Source: Lineus longissimus
Lineage: Eukaryota > Nemertea > Pilidiophora > Heteronemertea > Lineidae
Reading direction: 5' to 3'
Assembly (NCBI RefSeq): GCF_910592395.1
Contig: NC_088314.1
Span: forward strand, 20,664,070-20,728,069
DNA: 64,000 nucleotides
The translations under genes were made by a program, and so were the position numbers. Below, piece after piece: positions 1-10,500 of the stretch. The notes below the pieces were generated by a model that worked only from the letters and a program-made list of their open reading frames with translations, was not told where the DNA came from and did not search any database. The stretch's first letter is position 1. Every line of letters starts with the position of its first letter.

Positions 1-843
1 GCACCATAACCCATTAGGATGGTCTTCCAATAACATAAACCTGTCTCTTAGTGTCACATCCACTAAACCAACTGGTCTCCCAATCAGATTTTGGAGAAGG
101 TCCTCGATATACTTGATACAATCAAATATGATGGTCTCCGTCATTATTAACTGAGTGAGGATCACAACCAATATTACTGGTGTCACAACCACAAAGCACA
201 CTGCATGGTCTCACAACCCAGTATAATGTTCTCATTATCAATACATGAGTAAAAATCCTTCACAACCCAGTTTCAAGATGTCACAACCATGACTACTGGT
301 TGCCAATGGTACGTGTGGTTGCCAATGGTACGTGTGGTTGCCAATGGAGCGCTAAAGTCACTCTATTCGGTCACAACCATCACCTACTGTGGCCGCCAAT
401 GGCCAAACAGCCATTAACTCAATTGACCGTGATAAATTGAGATGAATGACAAATATGTCACAATCATGAATTCCTCATGAAAATTATCCCTTATCAAATT
501 AGTTACAAATAAAGCCACAGTGCGAGGAATAATTATGTACAATTTAAATGACGGCAACAATAATCTGTTCTTGAGATCTTACGATAATAATAAAATAGGT
601 CAGCAATCAAATATAATTTCGAGATCAAACAATAATTTCTGTTACACGCTACACGCGACGGGACAAAAGACTTCTTTGCAAGTAGGCCTATGCGGTGACG
701 CAATGGAAGTGGAAGTCGGAAGTATGAGAGGTCTCTGAGTATGGTAGCGTTATTTACTTAAGTAATCCGAAGTATTTTGGTAGAAACCCCATGTATATCG
801 GTTTACACATCGGAAAAAATACCAGAAAGTATCAGGATACGCA
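1..843. other. Upstream intergenic DNA, no gene seen
   Basis: No supported coding region. The stretch is AT-rich, with many scattered 'cacaaccc' and 'tcacaacca' words. A small tandem repeat of a 19-bp unit (ggttgccaatggtacgtgt) occupies about 298-348 in two full copies and one partial copy. Open frames here are short and show no protein-like pattern. Confidence 0.6.
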
Positions 844-850
844 TATAAAA
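844..850 (+). promoter_or_regulatory. TATA box of the intronless gene at 997
   Basis: TATAAAA reads directly in the sequence. A start of transcription about 30 bp downstream would fall near 875-885, in 'cctttcagcagg', leaving a 5' leader of about 115 bases before the ATG at 997. The leader has ATG triplets but no long competing frame. Assignment as a promoter is inferred from spacing alone. Confidence 0.45.
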
Positions 851-996
851 TGGATACCTAAAGCCGCTGCTGTAACCTTTCAGCAGGATGTGAGACAATC
901 GGTGGAAAGAGGCATCAGCAGACGACCAGGAGCAGACGACGTTATGTGATATCTAACAGTGTCGTTGTGAAATGTTGGAAGACACGGATTAACGGG

Positions 997-1644
997 ATGG
1001 GTGTGTGCAGCAGTTATTTCAATAAAGTGAACCCATCCTTGTCTGATGATCCAAAAGGCAAACAAGAGGGACAACGGGACAAGAAGGACGCCATCACACA
1101 TTCAACAGACGACACAAGCCCCCGACAAAATCTAGAGCCTGATGTAGATTCAAAACCTGACCAGCAACTGCCAGGCGATGGCGATGGGCATGTGGACAAC
1201 GTATTAGCGACGCAATACTCGGAGGACGGTGATTCTCCCGGTACGAAACTTGTGTTTGTTTCACAGGCGAAGCCGGAAGACCTGATAGGTCCACCCGCTC
1301 AAAAACCGTCTCTCAAACGACATAACGCACAACAAACAATCCTGGCACCGCTGGTTGCACAACCAGGCGGTTCAATAGGGCAGCTTTCGGAGGACAAGGA
1401 CACCCAAGGTGCGAAACTTGTGTTTGTGTCTAAGGCAAATCCAAAGGACTTGATTGCCCCACATGTCATTGAACCGTCCCTGACACACCTTGACGCGCGT
1501 GAAACCGTCATGACATCGAACAAAACATCGCAGCCAGATGAATGGGGAGAAGAGGGCTGGGGACAGCATCTCTATGACTATACCGAGGATATCAATGAGC
1601 TCGAATATGACGGTAGGATAAATTGTCTTTATAAGGTTGATTGA
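997..1644 (+). CDS. Probable N-myristoylated/palmitoylated hypothetical protein (215 aa), intronless
   Basis: The frame is open from 946, but the first ATG is at 997 and gives a protein starting MGVCSSYFNK. Gly2 followed by a small residue at position 6 fits the N-myristoylation rule (MGxxxS), and Cys4 is a plausible palmitoylation site, so membrane anchoring is likely. The rest is hydrophilic, rich in Asp, Gln, Pro and Lys, and probably disordered. It holds an internal duplication: SED-D-GTKLVFVSQAKPEDLI (about residues 73-95) and SED-D-GAKLVFVSKANPKDLI (about 130-152). The C-terminus is aromatic and acidic (WGEEGWGQHLYDYTEDINELEY). A TATA box lies about 150 bp upstream and an ATTAAA polyadenylation-type signal at 1720-1725. 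I do not recognise the family. It could be a membrane-tethered adaptor, but no function can be assigned. It might also be the last exon of a larger gene, although the leader and TATA box argue against that. Confidence 0.55.
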   Translation: MGVCSSYFNKVNPSLSDDPKGKQEGQRDKKDAITHSTDDTSPRQNLEPDVDSKPDQQLPGDGDGHVDNVLATQYSEDGDSPGTKLVFVSQAKPEDLIGPPAQKPSLKRHNAQQTILAPLVAQPGGSIGQLSEDKDTQGAKLVFVSKANPKDLIAPHVIEPSLTHLDARETVMTSNKTSQPDEWGEEGWGQHLYDYTEDINELEYDGRINCLYKVD

Positions 1645-1935
1645 GACAAGATTGCGTCTCTGGCTCAAATAATCGAGACACTCTAATGAGCGAGCACCAA
1701 TATAAGCTGTCACAATATCATTAAAACATGTTCTCCCTCAGAATTGGGCCTCTATCCTTCTTATTGGCCTGGTCACATTATAGGTTCAGTATGTTTCAAA
1801 ACATGAACGCGGATTGAGGATTGCTCCGAAGTAATCTTTACTATCGATTGGTCTGCTTTGAGATGGATTATCGGGTGTGGATCTGCTCGTGCTACCCTTG
1901 GCTCTAGGTGTAACAGCATTTGTTATCTCGCAAGG

Positions 1936-2092
1936 TCTGGTTGTGACAGTGTCTGCACTCTCATCAGGTCTGGTTGTGGCAGCATCTCCTGTCTGTCAGG
2001 TCTGGTTGTGACAGCATATGCTGTATTATCAGGTCTGGTTGTGGCAGCATGTTATGGTATGGTTGTTGCAGTATCTGCTGTCTCTTCAGGTC
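1936..2092. repeat. Tandem repeat, ~33-bp unit, 4+ copies
   Basis: The word 'tctggttgtg(a/g)cag' recurs at 1936, 1969, 2001 and 2034, then decays to about 2090. The short open frames across it are products of the repeat and not genes. The flanks (1645-1935 and 2093-2160) hold an ATTAAA signal at 1720-1725 and nothing else recognisable. Confidence 0.75.
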
Positions 2093-2160
2093 GGGTGTTC
2101 TGATTTCATGCAATCCCTTTATGAAAATGATCAGGTATTCACCATGTGAAAATGAGACAC

Positions 2161-3646
2161 ATCTTTCCTAATGGTGGAGACAAGATCGACTTCCTCGACA
2201 CGTTGCGTTACGGTCAGGTCTTTGATGACTCGTAGAACTCGACGGTAGTCTTTCTTTCATCGCCCGGACATCAATACGAAGACAAGGGGCACCTGTTTGA
2301 TGTGTTCGCCGCTCCTAACGAATGCGTTGATAGACATCAGCTGGGTGAAAGGGACGTTCACAACCTTGAAAGTGCCGTCCGTATACCACGTCTTAGCTCT
2401 GGAGAGAAGGCGCAACATCTTGTCAGTGGCAAAAACGAGGTGGCGTTTACTCCCGACATGTACATATCTTCTTAGGAAGTCATCTGGGATGTGCGAGTAG
2501 TCAATCTCGAAATCCAGGTCACGTGGCTCGGTTGATCTTCTGTCGGTGATAGTTTGCGGATCTGGCGAGGTCAACTGGCTTCGGCAGGGCTTCCAGCGGC
2601 GGCTGGGAGGTGTCCTGGATCCCTTCATCCAGCATAACTTTATTCACGATCTGGGCGGCTGAGGTGAAAATCTCACGTGCGGCAGTCTTCTTTACTTGAG
2701 CGGATACTGACGTCGCCAGGGGGTCCCGAGTTTCCCTGGATGGATGTGCGCCTGGCTACCACGGGTGAAACTTGCGCCTTTCTGGATGACCGTCGCCTTG
2801 CACCACATCGTCTTGTTTCTGACGCTACAGGTCCACGTCCGATTGCCGTTGGCCCTCTTGGCCTTCACGCAGTATGTGTAGCCATTGCTGTCCGGCAGTT
2901 TCTCTTACCCTTCTGGGACCCATCAGTGATGATCTGGTATGTCGTAGCGGCAACGGATTCGTCTTCGTATGGCCGGATGGTCGTGTCTTCCATGGAGGAC
3001 ACTTCTACAATAGACGGGATCTGGTATTCCCCCAGGGTAGGGTCATGGGACTCATCGGCGCGCACATCAGCAAAGTAGATGTCAAGCTCATCACGAATCT
3101 CTTGGTCTGGGCTGCGGGTCGTCTCTCTCGGCGAAGTATTCATCTACCGCTTGCTGCATCTCATCTGGTGTGGGTGGCGTCTCGTCCTGGCTGGCTGACT
3201 GGGCTGTGTCGGCATCTGTCTCTTGCTGCGCATCTCGGCTGGGCATCTCCAGTGAAATCTCCATGGGCTCGACGTTCAGCAGGGACAGGGACAAACGGCT
3301 ACTTTCTGCTAATTGTCGGCGGCCTGGTGTCAAGTCGGCAAGGAAGGCATTTCCATTCGATGTCTATTCCCTCTTTTACGGCTGTTCTGTATCTCTCTCG
3401 GCTGATCCCTGTCCCGCAGGTCCGATGCTGCCAACGATTGCATCCGTCACAGAGCAAACCTTCCTGTCTCTTTCGAACTGGCTCCTGGCAGGCAATGCAT
3501 CCGTGAAGGTCTTGTCCGAACATCATCTTGTTGCTTCTTGAAGAGTGAGTCTTGTGGTATTGCCAGATAGGGACTTTGAATGATAGGCCTTCAGCAACCT
3601 GGCCTTTTACACAGCTCGCTGATGGGCCTAATGAGATGAACACCAT
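2161..3646 (-). pseudogene. Decayed PHD-FLYWCH-MULE transposon relic
   Basis: Read on the - strand, three transposon-associated modules appear in order. (1) A PHD finger (about 3520-3340) with CIAC, LLCDGC, WQHRTC and WKCLPC, giving the C4HC3 ligand pattern. (2) A FLYWCH-type zinc finger (about 2890-2730) with YTYCVKAK, RTWTCSV, CKATV and a HIH pair. (3) The N-terminal part of a MULE transposase domain (about 2520-2160) with FLRRYVHVG, RAKTWYTDGTFKVV, QLMSINAFV and VPLVFVLMSGR. This module order is known from FLYWCH/MULE elements in invertebrates. The copy is broken: the modules are in different frames, a frameshift separates an acidic linker from the FLYWCH finger near 2865, and a TGA at 2257-2259 follows MSGR where homology-like sequence (KKDYRRVLRVIKDL) continues. 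The rest of the DDE domain is missing. It is a dead element. Plus-strand open frames across it are shadows. Confidence 0.75.
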
Positions 3647-3846
3647 CTCGAAATCTTACTTTTCTGTTCATAACCTGCGTATGTGATCAGATGAACATCA
3701 TCTCAAAATGATTAAAGGGTGCCGTTAATTAGCCTTTTGTGTGAAAGTTAATCATATTAATTAACAACGAGATCAAGGCCAATTGAATGCTCTATTGGAT
3801 CTTTACCCCCATACATAATCACTTTAATTACACTTTCATTGAAAGC

Positions 3847-3951
3847 GAGGACGTTTTTGACACGAGGACGTTTTTGACACGAGGACGTTTTTGACACGAA
3901 GACGTTTTGGTACCTTGAAAGCGAGGACGTTTTGGCATGGGGACGTTTTCA
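3847..3951. repeat. 17-bp tandem repeat (gaggacgtttttgacac)
   Basis: Three perfect copies run from 3847 to 3897, followed by degenerate copies (gaagacgttttgg, gaggacgttttgg, ggggacgttttc) to about 3951. A second short degenerate series of 'gcgaaac(g/a)ac' words lies at about 4148-4210. Both lie upstream of the SRPK first exon. The remainder of 3647-4298 shows no gene. Confidence 0.8.
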
Positions 3952-4298
3952 TTGGATACCTGCAGATTTGGTGCATAGCAGGAAAGGAAGGTGAAAGTGA
4001 TGCAGGGTGGATGAGCAGTCAGTTGGTGCTGAAGGGGCCGGAATGATTATATTCCTGACAATATCAACAACGAAACAGTTGCCTCAAAATTAAAAAGATC
4101 GTCCAGGAATTTGGATAGATGCAAGGTCGATACTGATGACGATTTGGAGCGAAACGACTTCGATTTGGGGCGAAACAACTGGGGCGAAAAGGTCACGGAG
4201 CGAAACGACCGCAATTCGCTTTTGTTTATATGATTAGTTGACATTATCGCCAGAAGAGTGCGCGGAATTTCCCCACAATGCTTTGGAACTTCCTCTCA

Positions 4299-4308
4299 GC
4301 GCATGCGT
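4299..4308 (+). promoter_or_regulatory. NRF1-like site in the SRPK promoter
   Basis: GCGCATGCGT matches the palindromic NRF1 consensus GCGCATGCGC at nine of ten positions. It lies 45 bp upstream of the SRPK start codon in a locally GC-richer stretch with no TATA box, as is common for broadly expressed genes. The site is seen; the function is inferred. Confidence 0.4.
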
Positions 4309-4352
4309 ACACGTGCGATTTAGTTGGATTGAAAACTTCAGCTTTCGAGAGA

Positions 4353-4368
4353 ATGAGTTCGAGAAAAG
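4353..4368 (+). CDS. SRPK: SRPK canonical coding exon 1 (partial product)
   Basis: The ATG at 4353 starts MSSRK and the exon ends AAAAG|GTGCTT in phase 1. Spliced to the acceptor 'ctgtatttcag' at 4457 it gives MSSRKVLAIQARKKRSKAK. This closely resembles the N-terminus I recall for vertebrate SRPK1 (MERKVLALQARKKRTKAK). The match continues across the junction, which supports both the start and the splice. The coding part is only 16 nt, so ORF finders miss it. Intron 1 is 89 bp. The exon sits just downstream of an NRF1-like motif, as expected for the main promoter. Confidence 0.85.
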
Positions 4369-4457
4369 GTGCTTTTTCTCACCCAGATCATCATAGAATT
4401 TAAAATACTGTGTATCTAAGGCAACATTTTGATACCCCATATCTTCCTGTATTTCAG

Positions 4458-4629
4458 TTCTTGCGATTCAAGCGCGGAAAAAGCGTTCTAAAGCCAAAGG
4501 TAGACACAGGGGTCCCGTGGTTGCTGAGGATTCTACTGAAAATGACTGCGGAGTTCGTCAGAATGGTCAGTCAACTTCGACAGGACCCAAAACAAGGGCT
4601 GCAGAGAAAGCCAGTGCTAAACAAAACGC
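4458..4629 (+). CDS. SRPK: SRPK canonical coding exon 2 (basic N-terminal segment)
   Basis: The acceptor is atttcag|TT and the donor is GC|GTAAGT. The 172-nt exon encodes VLAIQARKKRSKAK followed by a polar stretch ending in KASAKQN. It ends in phase 2, and GC plus the first G of the exon at 55289 restores an Ala codon, leading into SEPPKH. The basic QARKKRSKAK stretch is the conserved start of SRPK1-type kinases and may act in localisation. The next exon of this transcript appears to be 50.7 kb downstream, an unusually large intron. A small exon inside that intron cannot be excluded. A 96-codon frame overlapping here in another register is a shadow. Confidence 0.85.
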
Positions 4630-5077
4630 GTAAGTTGACGCCAATGATAATTTGCCTATCTTTTGGTAGGGTTTTCAGGCCATCATATGTCATTTTGTAG
4701 GTTGTCATTTTGTTGTCTGTTGAGTGTTGTCTTCATTCATTTGCATTCTTCTTCATTCATTCAAGGTTCATTCAACCATTCATTGACCTTTTCAAACTTT
4801 AGGGCACTGCGTTTCAACCGGAACGGAGGGTCACCATGTCTTAGGTCATTGTCAGAAGTCGGCTTTTGCCTTCTGACGTGTTGTGAGTCTGCGCAGTTGA
4901 TTTGTTTTTGCAATTGAAGTTTTCGTATTGAGAGGTATGTTAGATTGAAACGTGTGTAACACTTTCTTGCATTACACCTTTACTGACCTTTCGGTTTGAT
5001 ATGTTGCAGGTTTGTTGAGAGGTGAATGCTCGCAGGTGTGATGTATCTATTCTGATCATGATAATTAGGAATTACTA

Positions 5078-5425
5078 TGAAGTAGGGAGCTTTGGTCACA
5101 TGACTCTTTAATTGATCAATTAACTCCAACTGTTTAGGGGCTTAGTCCATTCATTGCACTGGATTATAGTATAAAAATGAGTGTATGAAGTGGGGAGCTT
5201 GGGTCACTCGACTCTGACACTTAATTGAGCAATCAGCTCCCAATAGGTTTTGGGGGTCAGTCCATTCATTGCACTGGTTTATAGTATGATAATGATTGTA
5301 TGATTGAAGTGGGGAGCTTGGGTCACTCGACTCTGACACTTAATTGAGCAATTAGCTCCCAACAGTTTTGGGGGTCAGTCCATGCATTGCACTGGGCTGA
5401 AGTGTGTGTAAAAATGAGTGTCTTC
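5078..5425. repeat. Tandem repeat, ~110-120-bp unit, 3 copies
   Basis: Copies start at 5078, 5186 and 5305 with 'tgaagt(a/g)gggagctt'. Each contains 'cactt/ttaattgagcaat', 'ggggtcagtccattcattgcactgg' variants and ends in 'aatgattgta/gagtgt'. The second and third copies are closest and the first is more diverged. Confidence 0.8.
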
Positions 5426-5607
5426 AGGGCCTCCTCAAATTTGGATTTATTTTAGCATGGATGGACGTGGAGAGGTGGTTTTATGGACTGCAGTTCTGTG
5501 AGATACCCCTGCTGTGAGCGTGGTAACGATACTTCATGATTAGTGACAACATCAAGTGGTGTATTGATGCGAGAGTGGAGGTGACCTGGGCTCATACGGA
5601 AAATGAA

Positions 5608-5876
5608 ATGATGGAAACGCCAGAAGAGTATGAGGGAGGTTACCAGGACGTGTTGTCCTTGATGTTAAGTCCAGACCACCATGGCCTCCAGGACATCTCC
5701 ATCCACGTCCTCGAATTTATGCACATCGCTCCAGATGGCACAACCGCCAAGGCCACAAGACTCTCCAGAGAGTCTTCCTGGATCCATCGCCTGCGCACCA
5801 TGTTGCTGTTAGGACTTAACATCAAGGACAACACGTCCTGGTAACCTCCCTCATACTCCTCTGGCGTTTCCATCAT
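5608..5876. repeat. Near-perfect fold-back: 65-bp inverted arms, 139-bp spacer
   Basis: The left arm is 5608-5672 and the right arm 5812-5876. The right arm is the reverse complement of the left with a single mismatch by eye (cgccagAagag versus cgccagGagag). The arms therefore read the same peptide start, MMETPEEYEGGYQDVL, on both strands. The spacer contains no obvious second palindrome. It lies in transcribed intron sequence, so the pre-mRNA could form a long hairpin. No target-site duplication or transposase is evident. It may be a recent inverted duplication or a short fold-back element. Confidence 0.9.
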
Positions 5877-7415
5877 TAGAACTGCAATATGGAGATGAAT
5901 AGGCCCTATGTCTCTCGAGCCATTGTCTGGCGTCTTTTACCGTGAGGCTCTATTGTAAAGATGGTTTATTTGCCTGACCCTAGGTGGTACCGACGTATCT
6001 GGCAAATGGTCTATACTGTCTCGAATTAACTGCTGATAGCAAACAAATAACTTGTCCTTGATAACTTTTGGCTCACCGACACCGTAGGAGCGTCTATATA
6101 CAACACCACAGCGTCCGTCGTCGTTGTCTGTAACCTGTTTCACTGACTCGAAAATGTGATCCTGATCATCCCGGCCCCGGCATTGCTAGGATAAATTTGT
6201 GAGTATTTTTTTGTCCCATTTTGTCTGACGTCACCAGAAAATAAACTTCCATTGACTACCATGATATATTTAGATCAATACAAACTATAAACAATGCTAT
6301 TCATGATAGATTGCTCAGAGAACCAGACACTGTAGCTGATTTTTCAGTATCATGAGTCATGTAAATAACTAGTTAGATCTACACAACACAAGCTCTCCAC
6401 TGAAATGATGTTCTGGTGTAGTTTCATTTAGGAATCAATGAGATCAAACAAACTCGAATTAAAATTATAAATACATGTCTGGGGTAATGAAAGTGTTGGT
6501 TGGTGATTGAGTTGATATGATATATGGGGTTGATGTACTCAGAGACGTTAGCTGTTTTGGGTCTAAACAGTCGGCTGTAAGTGCAAGCATCTCACCCAGT
6601 AAGGCCTATTCCCACCTTTGGCTTTATAACAGGTAGGCTCGTCAAAGGGACTTCGCAATCTCCAAGCCTTGTGTGTCCAGATGACTGGAAGGAGCCTTCT
6701 CTGTTGATTGATTGCTCAAATAAAAACATGTATCATTGTGTCCAACTACCAGCTGGGTCACATCTGGTTAAGACATCTGGGCCTGCAGATTGTTTATGTT
6801 ACCCTTTGGATTAATCAAGCTGGACTTGAAGTTCTTTGGTAGGCTTGTAGGGGGTTGCATATCTGTTTGTTGGAGGGGAGGTAGGCCTAGTGGTACAGCA
6901 TCGCTATTTATTTATCGCTTATCGATTCATAAAATATATCGCCACCTATTGAGTAAAATCTGGCTCAGACATCTGGGCATCTGTTTATCATCCAGTAAAT
7001 TAAGATGAGCTTCTGTGTGTTTCAGAGTTGGTGAACTATGAAGTAAGGTTTGAGGCAGCATTCCATACAATCCACCGTGAGTATTGGTGGAATTACCTGC
7101 ATTTCTGTGATTGAAGGTACAAACATGTATTTTCTAGCCTTGGACTTAAGATGCGGATGGGATATCCCACGGAATTTAAATCTACCTTCCTCCATTTGAT
7201 TGGTGAATTTTCCAGGTGATTTGGTTCACAGTTTGACTGGTAGAGTTAGGCCACACCAGTTTAGGTAATCCAACCGGTTAACGTAACATCTTCCGTGAAA
7301 AAGATGGCAGAAGCAAAAGATAGCCATGAATGTGTTTTTTTTCGGGCTTCATCCTCCACCTGAGCAGGGTGGATGTACAAAAACCAGGTTGTCATGTCCA
7401 AGTCTTTTCATTGGA

Positions 7416-7535
7416 AAGGCTTGGTATTGGCTTCTAATGGCCATGGTGAAGTGGAGGCTTGGTATTGGCTTCTAATGGCCATGGTGAAGTGGATGGAAAG
7501 GCTTGGTATTGGCTTCTAATGGCCATGGTGAAGTG
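7416..7535. repeat. Tandem repeat, ~38-45-bp unit, 3 copies
   Basis: The string 'ggcttggtattggcttctaatggccatggtgaagtgg' appears three times, starting near 7417, 7455 and 7500, with small spacers of variable length. Confidence 0.85.
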
Positions 7536-10500
7536 GGAAATATTCCCCAGAAACTATATCATAATTCAGACGAAAGGAAGTTGTTGTCCAATTCGTTGTT
7601 GTTGATGATTCAGATTTTGTCTGCATTTCTATTTCCTCTGTCTAAGAAATCATTTGTGCAGCCTACAAGTTCATTTGGGTTGTGGTTATATCAGCAGTTG
7701 CCGGTTATATTGAAGGAAATATGAGAATACAGTGTATCTTGATAATTGCCTGGGATCTACCAGGTGCATCTTGTTAGGAAAGGAGGTGTTTCCTCATTTA
7801 CAGATTTACATGAAAAACAGCGAGCAGAGTTTGGCTATTGTTTTGAAATGAAGGTTCTTAGGAGCACTATTCATGTATGGTGTCGATGGTGAGTTCGTAT
7901 TTCTTGGAGTTTATCTGAGGTGGTTGTTTTCATGCTCGGGTTGCCAATTCCAAGGCAGTCTTAAGTTACTATTGCATCTATTTTAGATTGGAGGATTTAA
8001 AGTAAGATGGATTGGGATAGTACAGGGTGAACCCAAGAGGCTGATCTAACTCAATACAACTCAGTGAATGGTAGGGTGAGTTTCAAGGTCTCAGCTCGTC
8101 TGTATCAATATGGTTCTGGGTGGTGTTGGGTTTACATAGAGTAACTTTGTCACGTATAACATGTCACGAACAAACTTGTTATTTACAGAGAGTAACCGAC
8201 ATATGATTCTCGATGTCACTTTTCAGCATAAACCAATGTAAACTGGCCTTTTAGTTTTATATTTAGACTATAGGTCATGTAGGTAGCATTCATGAGACAC
8301 AAGGTCTCTAAAGTAATCCTTCTGAAAACGCTTATGGTTTGATTGCATTAAAGTTTATGAATCAAAATCATAAAGCTATGTTTCTTTAGCGGTTTAGTTG
8401 CTAAGCCCACTGGACTAAATACAAATACATTCAACTGTGGCCAGCTCTAGCATGAACCTTCAGGTAGTGACTGTCAACAATGTCAACACTACTTTTGCAA
8501 TCAATCATTGATTGTGGCAGAGTTGTGAGCCAGGTTGACTGTTAGTGGTAGCATGGTAGCTGATACGAGGAACCTGAAAACCACCAAGCTGCCCCAGGTG
8601 GCTGCCGCCCAAAGCAGCTTGGCACCGAAATCTTTGCAATCATAGACTTCGGTTATAGACTTTCCTCTCACATTTTGTACACCAAATACATATAGTAGAT
8701 GAGTATAAAGAGGCCTCTTTCAGCCTCTAACTTTCCTCGATTAGGGCTGCCTACAATCTATCCCTAACAGTGAGTAGGTTTGTCACACGTTTTCTGTCAT
8801 GTTATCTTGACATCGAGAGATCTTCAACAACAAGTTGAGGATGAAGTTGGTAAGGCCTGGAACCTGATAGATGATGCAGGCAACAGGGACTAGGGTTGGT
8901 TCAGCTTGTAATCATTGTTGTATGATCATGGAAAAACTCTGTTGACATTTACAGTTGAACTTTATCAAGGCCTAGTTGATCTGCCGGCAATCCCCCCTCG
9001 AATTGAAAATTCAAATGCAGATTTCCCCGATTTGAAGTGGCTCTTGATTTCACCCGTGACGTGAATATGCTCACCATATTCCTCCTCTGTATTTGATGGC
9101 ATTCAGTTCCAGCTTTATTCGATCCTCAGCTTCTGTGCTCAGCTTCAAAAGTTTATGGTAGGTTTTCATAGTTTTGTTGACATTTTGACTACAAGGGATT
9201 AGATATGCTCAGGTTAAACCAAACCATTTCATGGCTTGAACCCAAGCTTCTTGAGACTTGTAGAGATTTTGTCCTGTGTTTTATATCACCAGCACTAGCG
9301 GCATCATGATTGTGAGCAGTTCGGTTGCCGCAATCAGTTTAATGACCAGAGAAACCCTAATCTCAATGTCAAATTCACTAGGTGGTTGGCCGCCTTGTCG
9401 CAGGAACTGGTTCTGGTTGGGTTGCTTGTCTAGCCGCAGCAGGAAAAGCAAATAAATAGAAAGGAAGTGACCCTCAGCCTATCATTAGTACATGATAAAT
9501 AGCTGCGTCTTGTCATTAGGTCTAAAGCTGGAGTATTTCCTTCCTGCCGCAGCCCCATAAGCTTCTGGAACAGTGCCTAAACGAACCGACAAAGTAACTT
9601 GATCAATGCAAACCAAGCTCATTAAAAAAGACATCTTACAAATGATTCACAGCGAGATATGCACCTTTCAGCAGATTGTTGATTCTGCTTTCTCTACTGG
9701 GGTTTGCAGTGTTTATAGGCATTGATGAGGTTTTCTGTGCTTGGAGGCGATTAGACTTGCTATTTCTGGCTGAAGATGTGAGAGTTTCTGAGGTTGTCTT
9801 CACAAATATTTGAAAAAATTGTGATGTGAGGCTTTAGCAGCAGCTTATTTGGTACAAGCTAGATTCTCTCGTCTTTTTCGTGTTCTGTGCTTGGTGTGCG
9901 GTGCTGGGACACCTTTGTCAGTCAAAGTAATGGTTTATTTTCAAGCTTCTTGCACAGAGATGTAATATCAAACCTAACCTCAAGCGCGTGTTTTGTTTAA
10001 GGTTGTAGTCTTTTATGACATAGCCAATACAGATAGGGTCGTCCTGGGATGTCTTGGAACAAGAATGACCACATGTTCCTTGAAGTTGAATGACCACAAT
10101 GTTACATCCACCCTTGCTTGCCTACATCAATCAAATATAGATTAATCCATATTTGCATGTACATGCAAAAGACAGTGCTAATACATTTATTTCTTTCGAG
10201 TCTAAGGTGTTAATGCCGAATCAGAGTATTGTAACATTGCAATATTTCACTGGTAGTGGTAATGGCAATTCCCTGTGGGTGTTTTCATACGCAGTAGCTG
10301 TAATACACAGATCAATCACTTCTGCATGGAAGTATTGGCAGGTGGTTGATCAATGCTGTGCCAGTCAGCGAGTGTTCCTAACGAACACACTTTCAGGGAT
10401 TTCAGCCCCACATGCTAAAGAAGACAATACCTGAGGATCCAGTCGACTTAACAAGTTTCACTGGTTCTAGTAAAAAACCTCTGTTACAATTTTGTTGAGG

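Noticed and set aside
2677-3541. Plus-strand frames of 123-210 codons.
   Set aside because: They are antisense to the FLYWCH/PHD transposon relic, whose - strand reading has clear zinc-finger motifs.
5536-5876. Overlapping 102-codon + and 78-codon - frames with the same start and end peptides.
   Set aside because: The shared peptides come from the inverted repeat arms. There is no independent sign of a gene.
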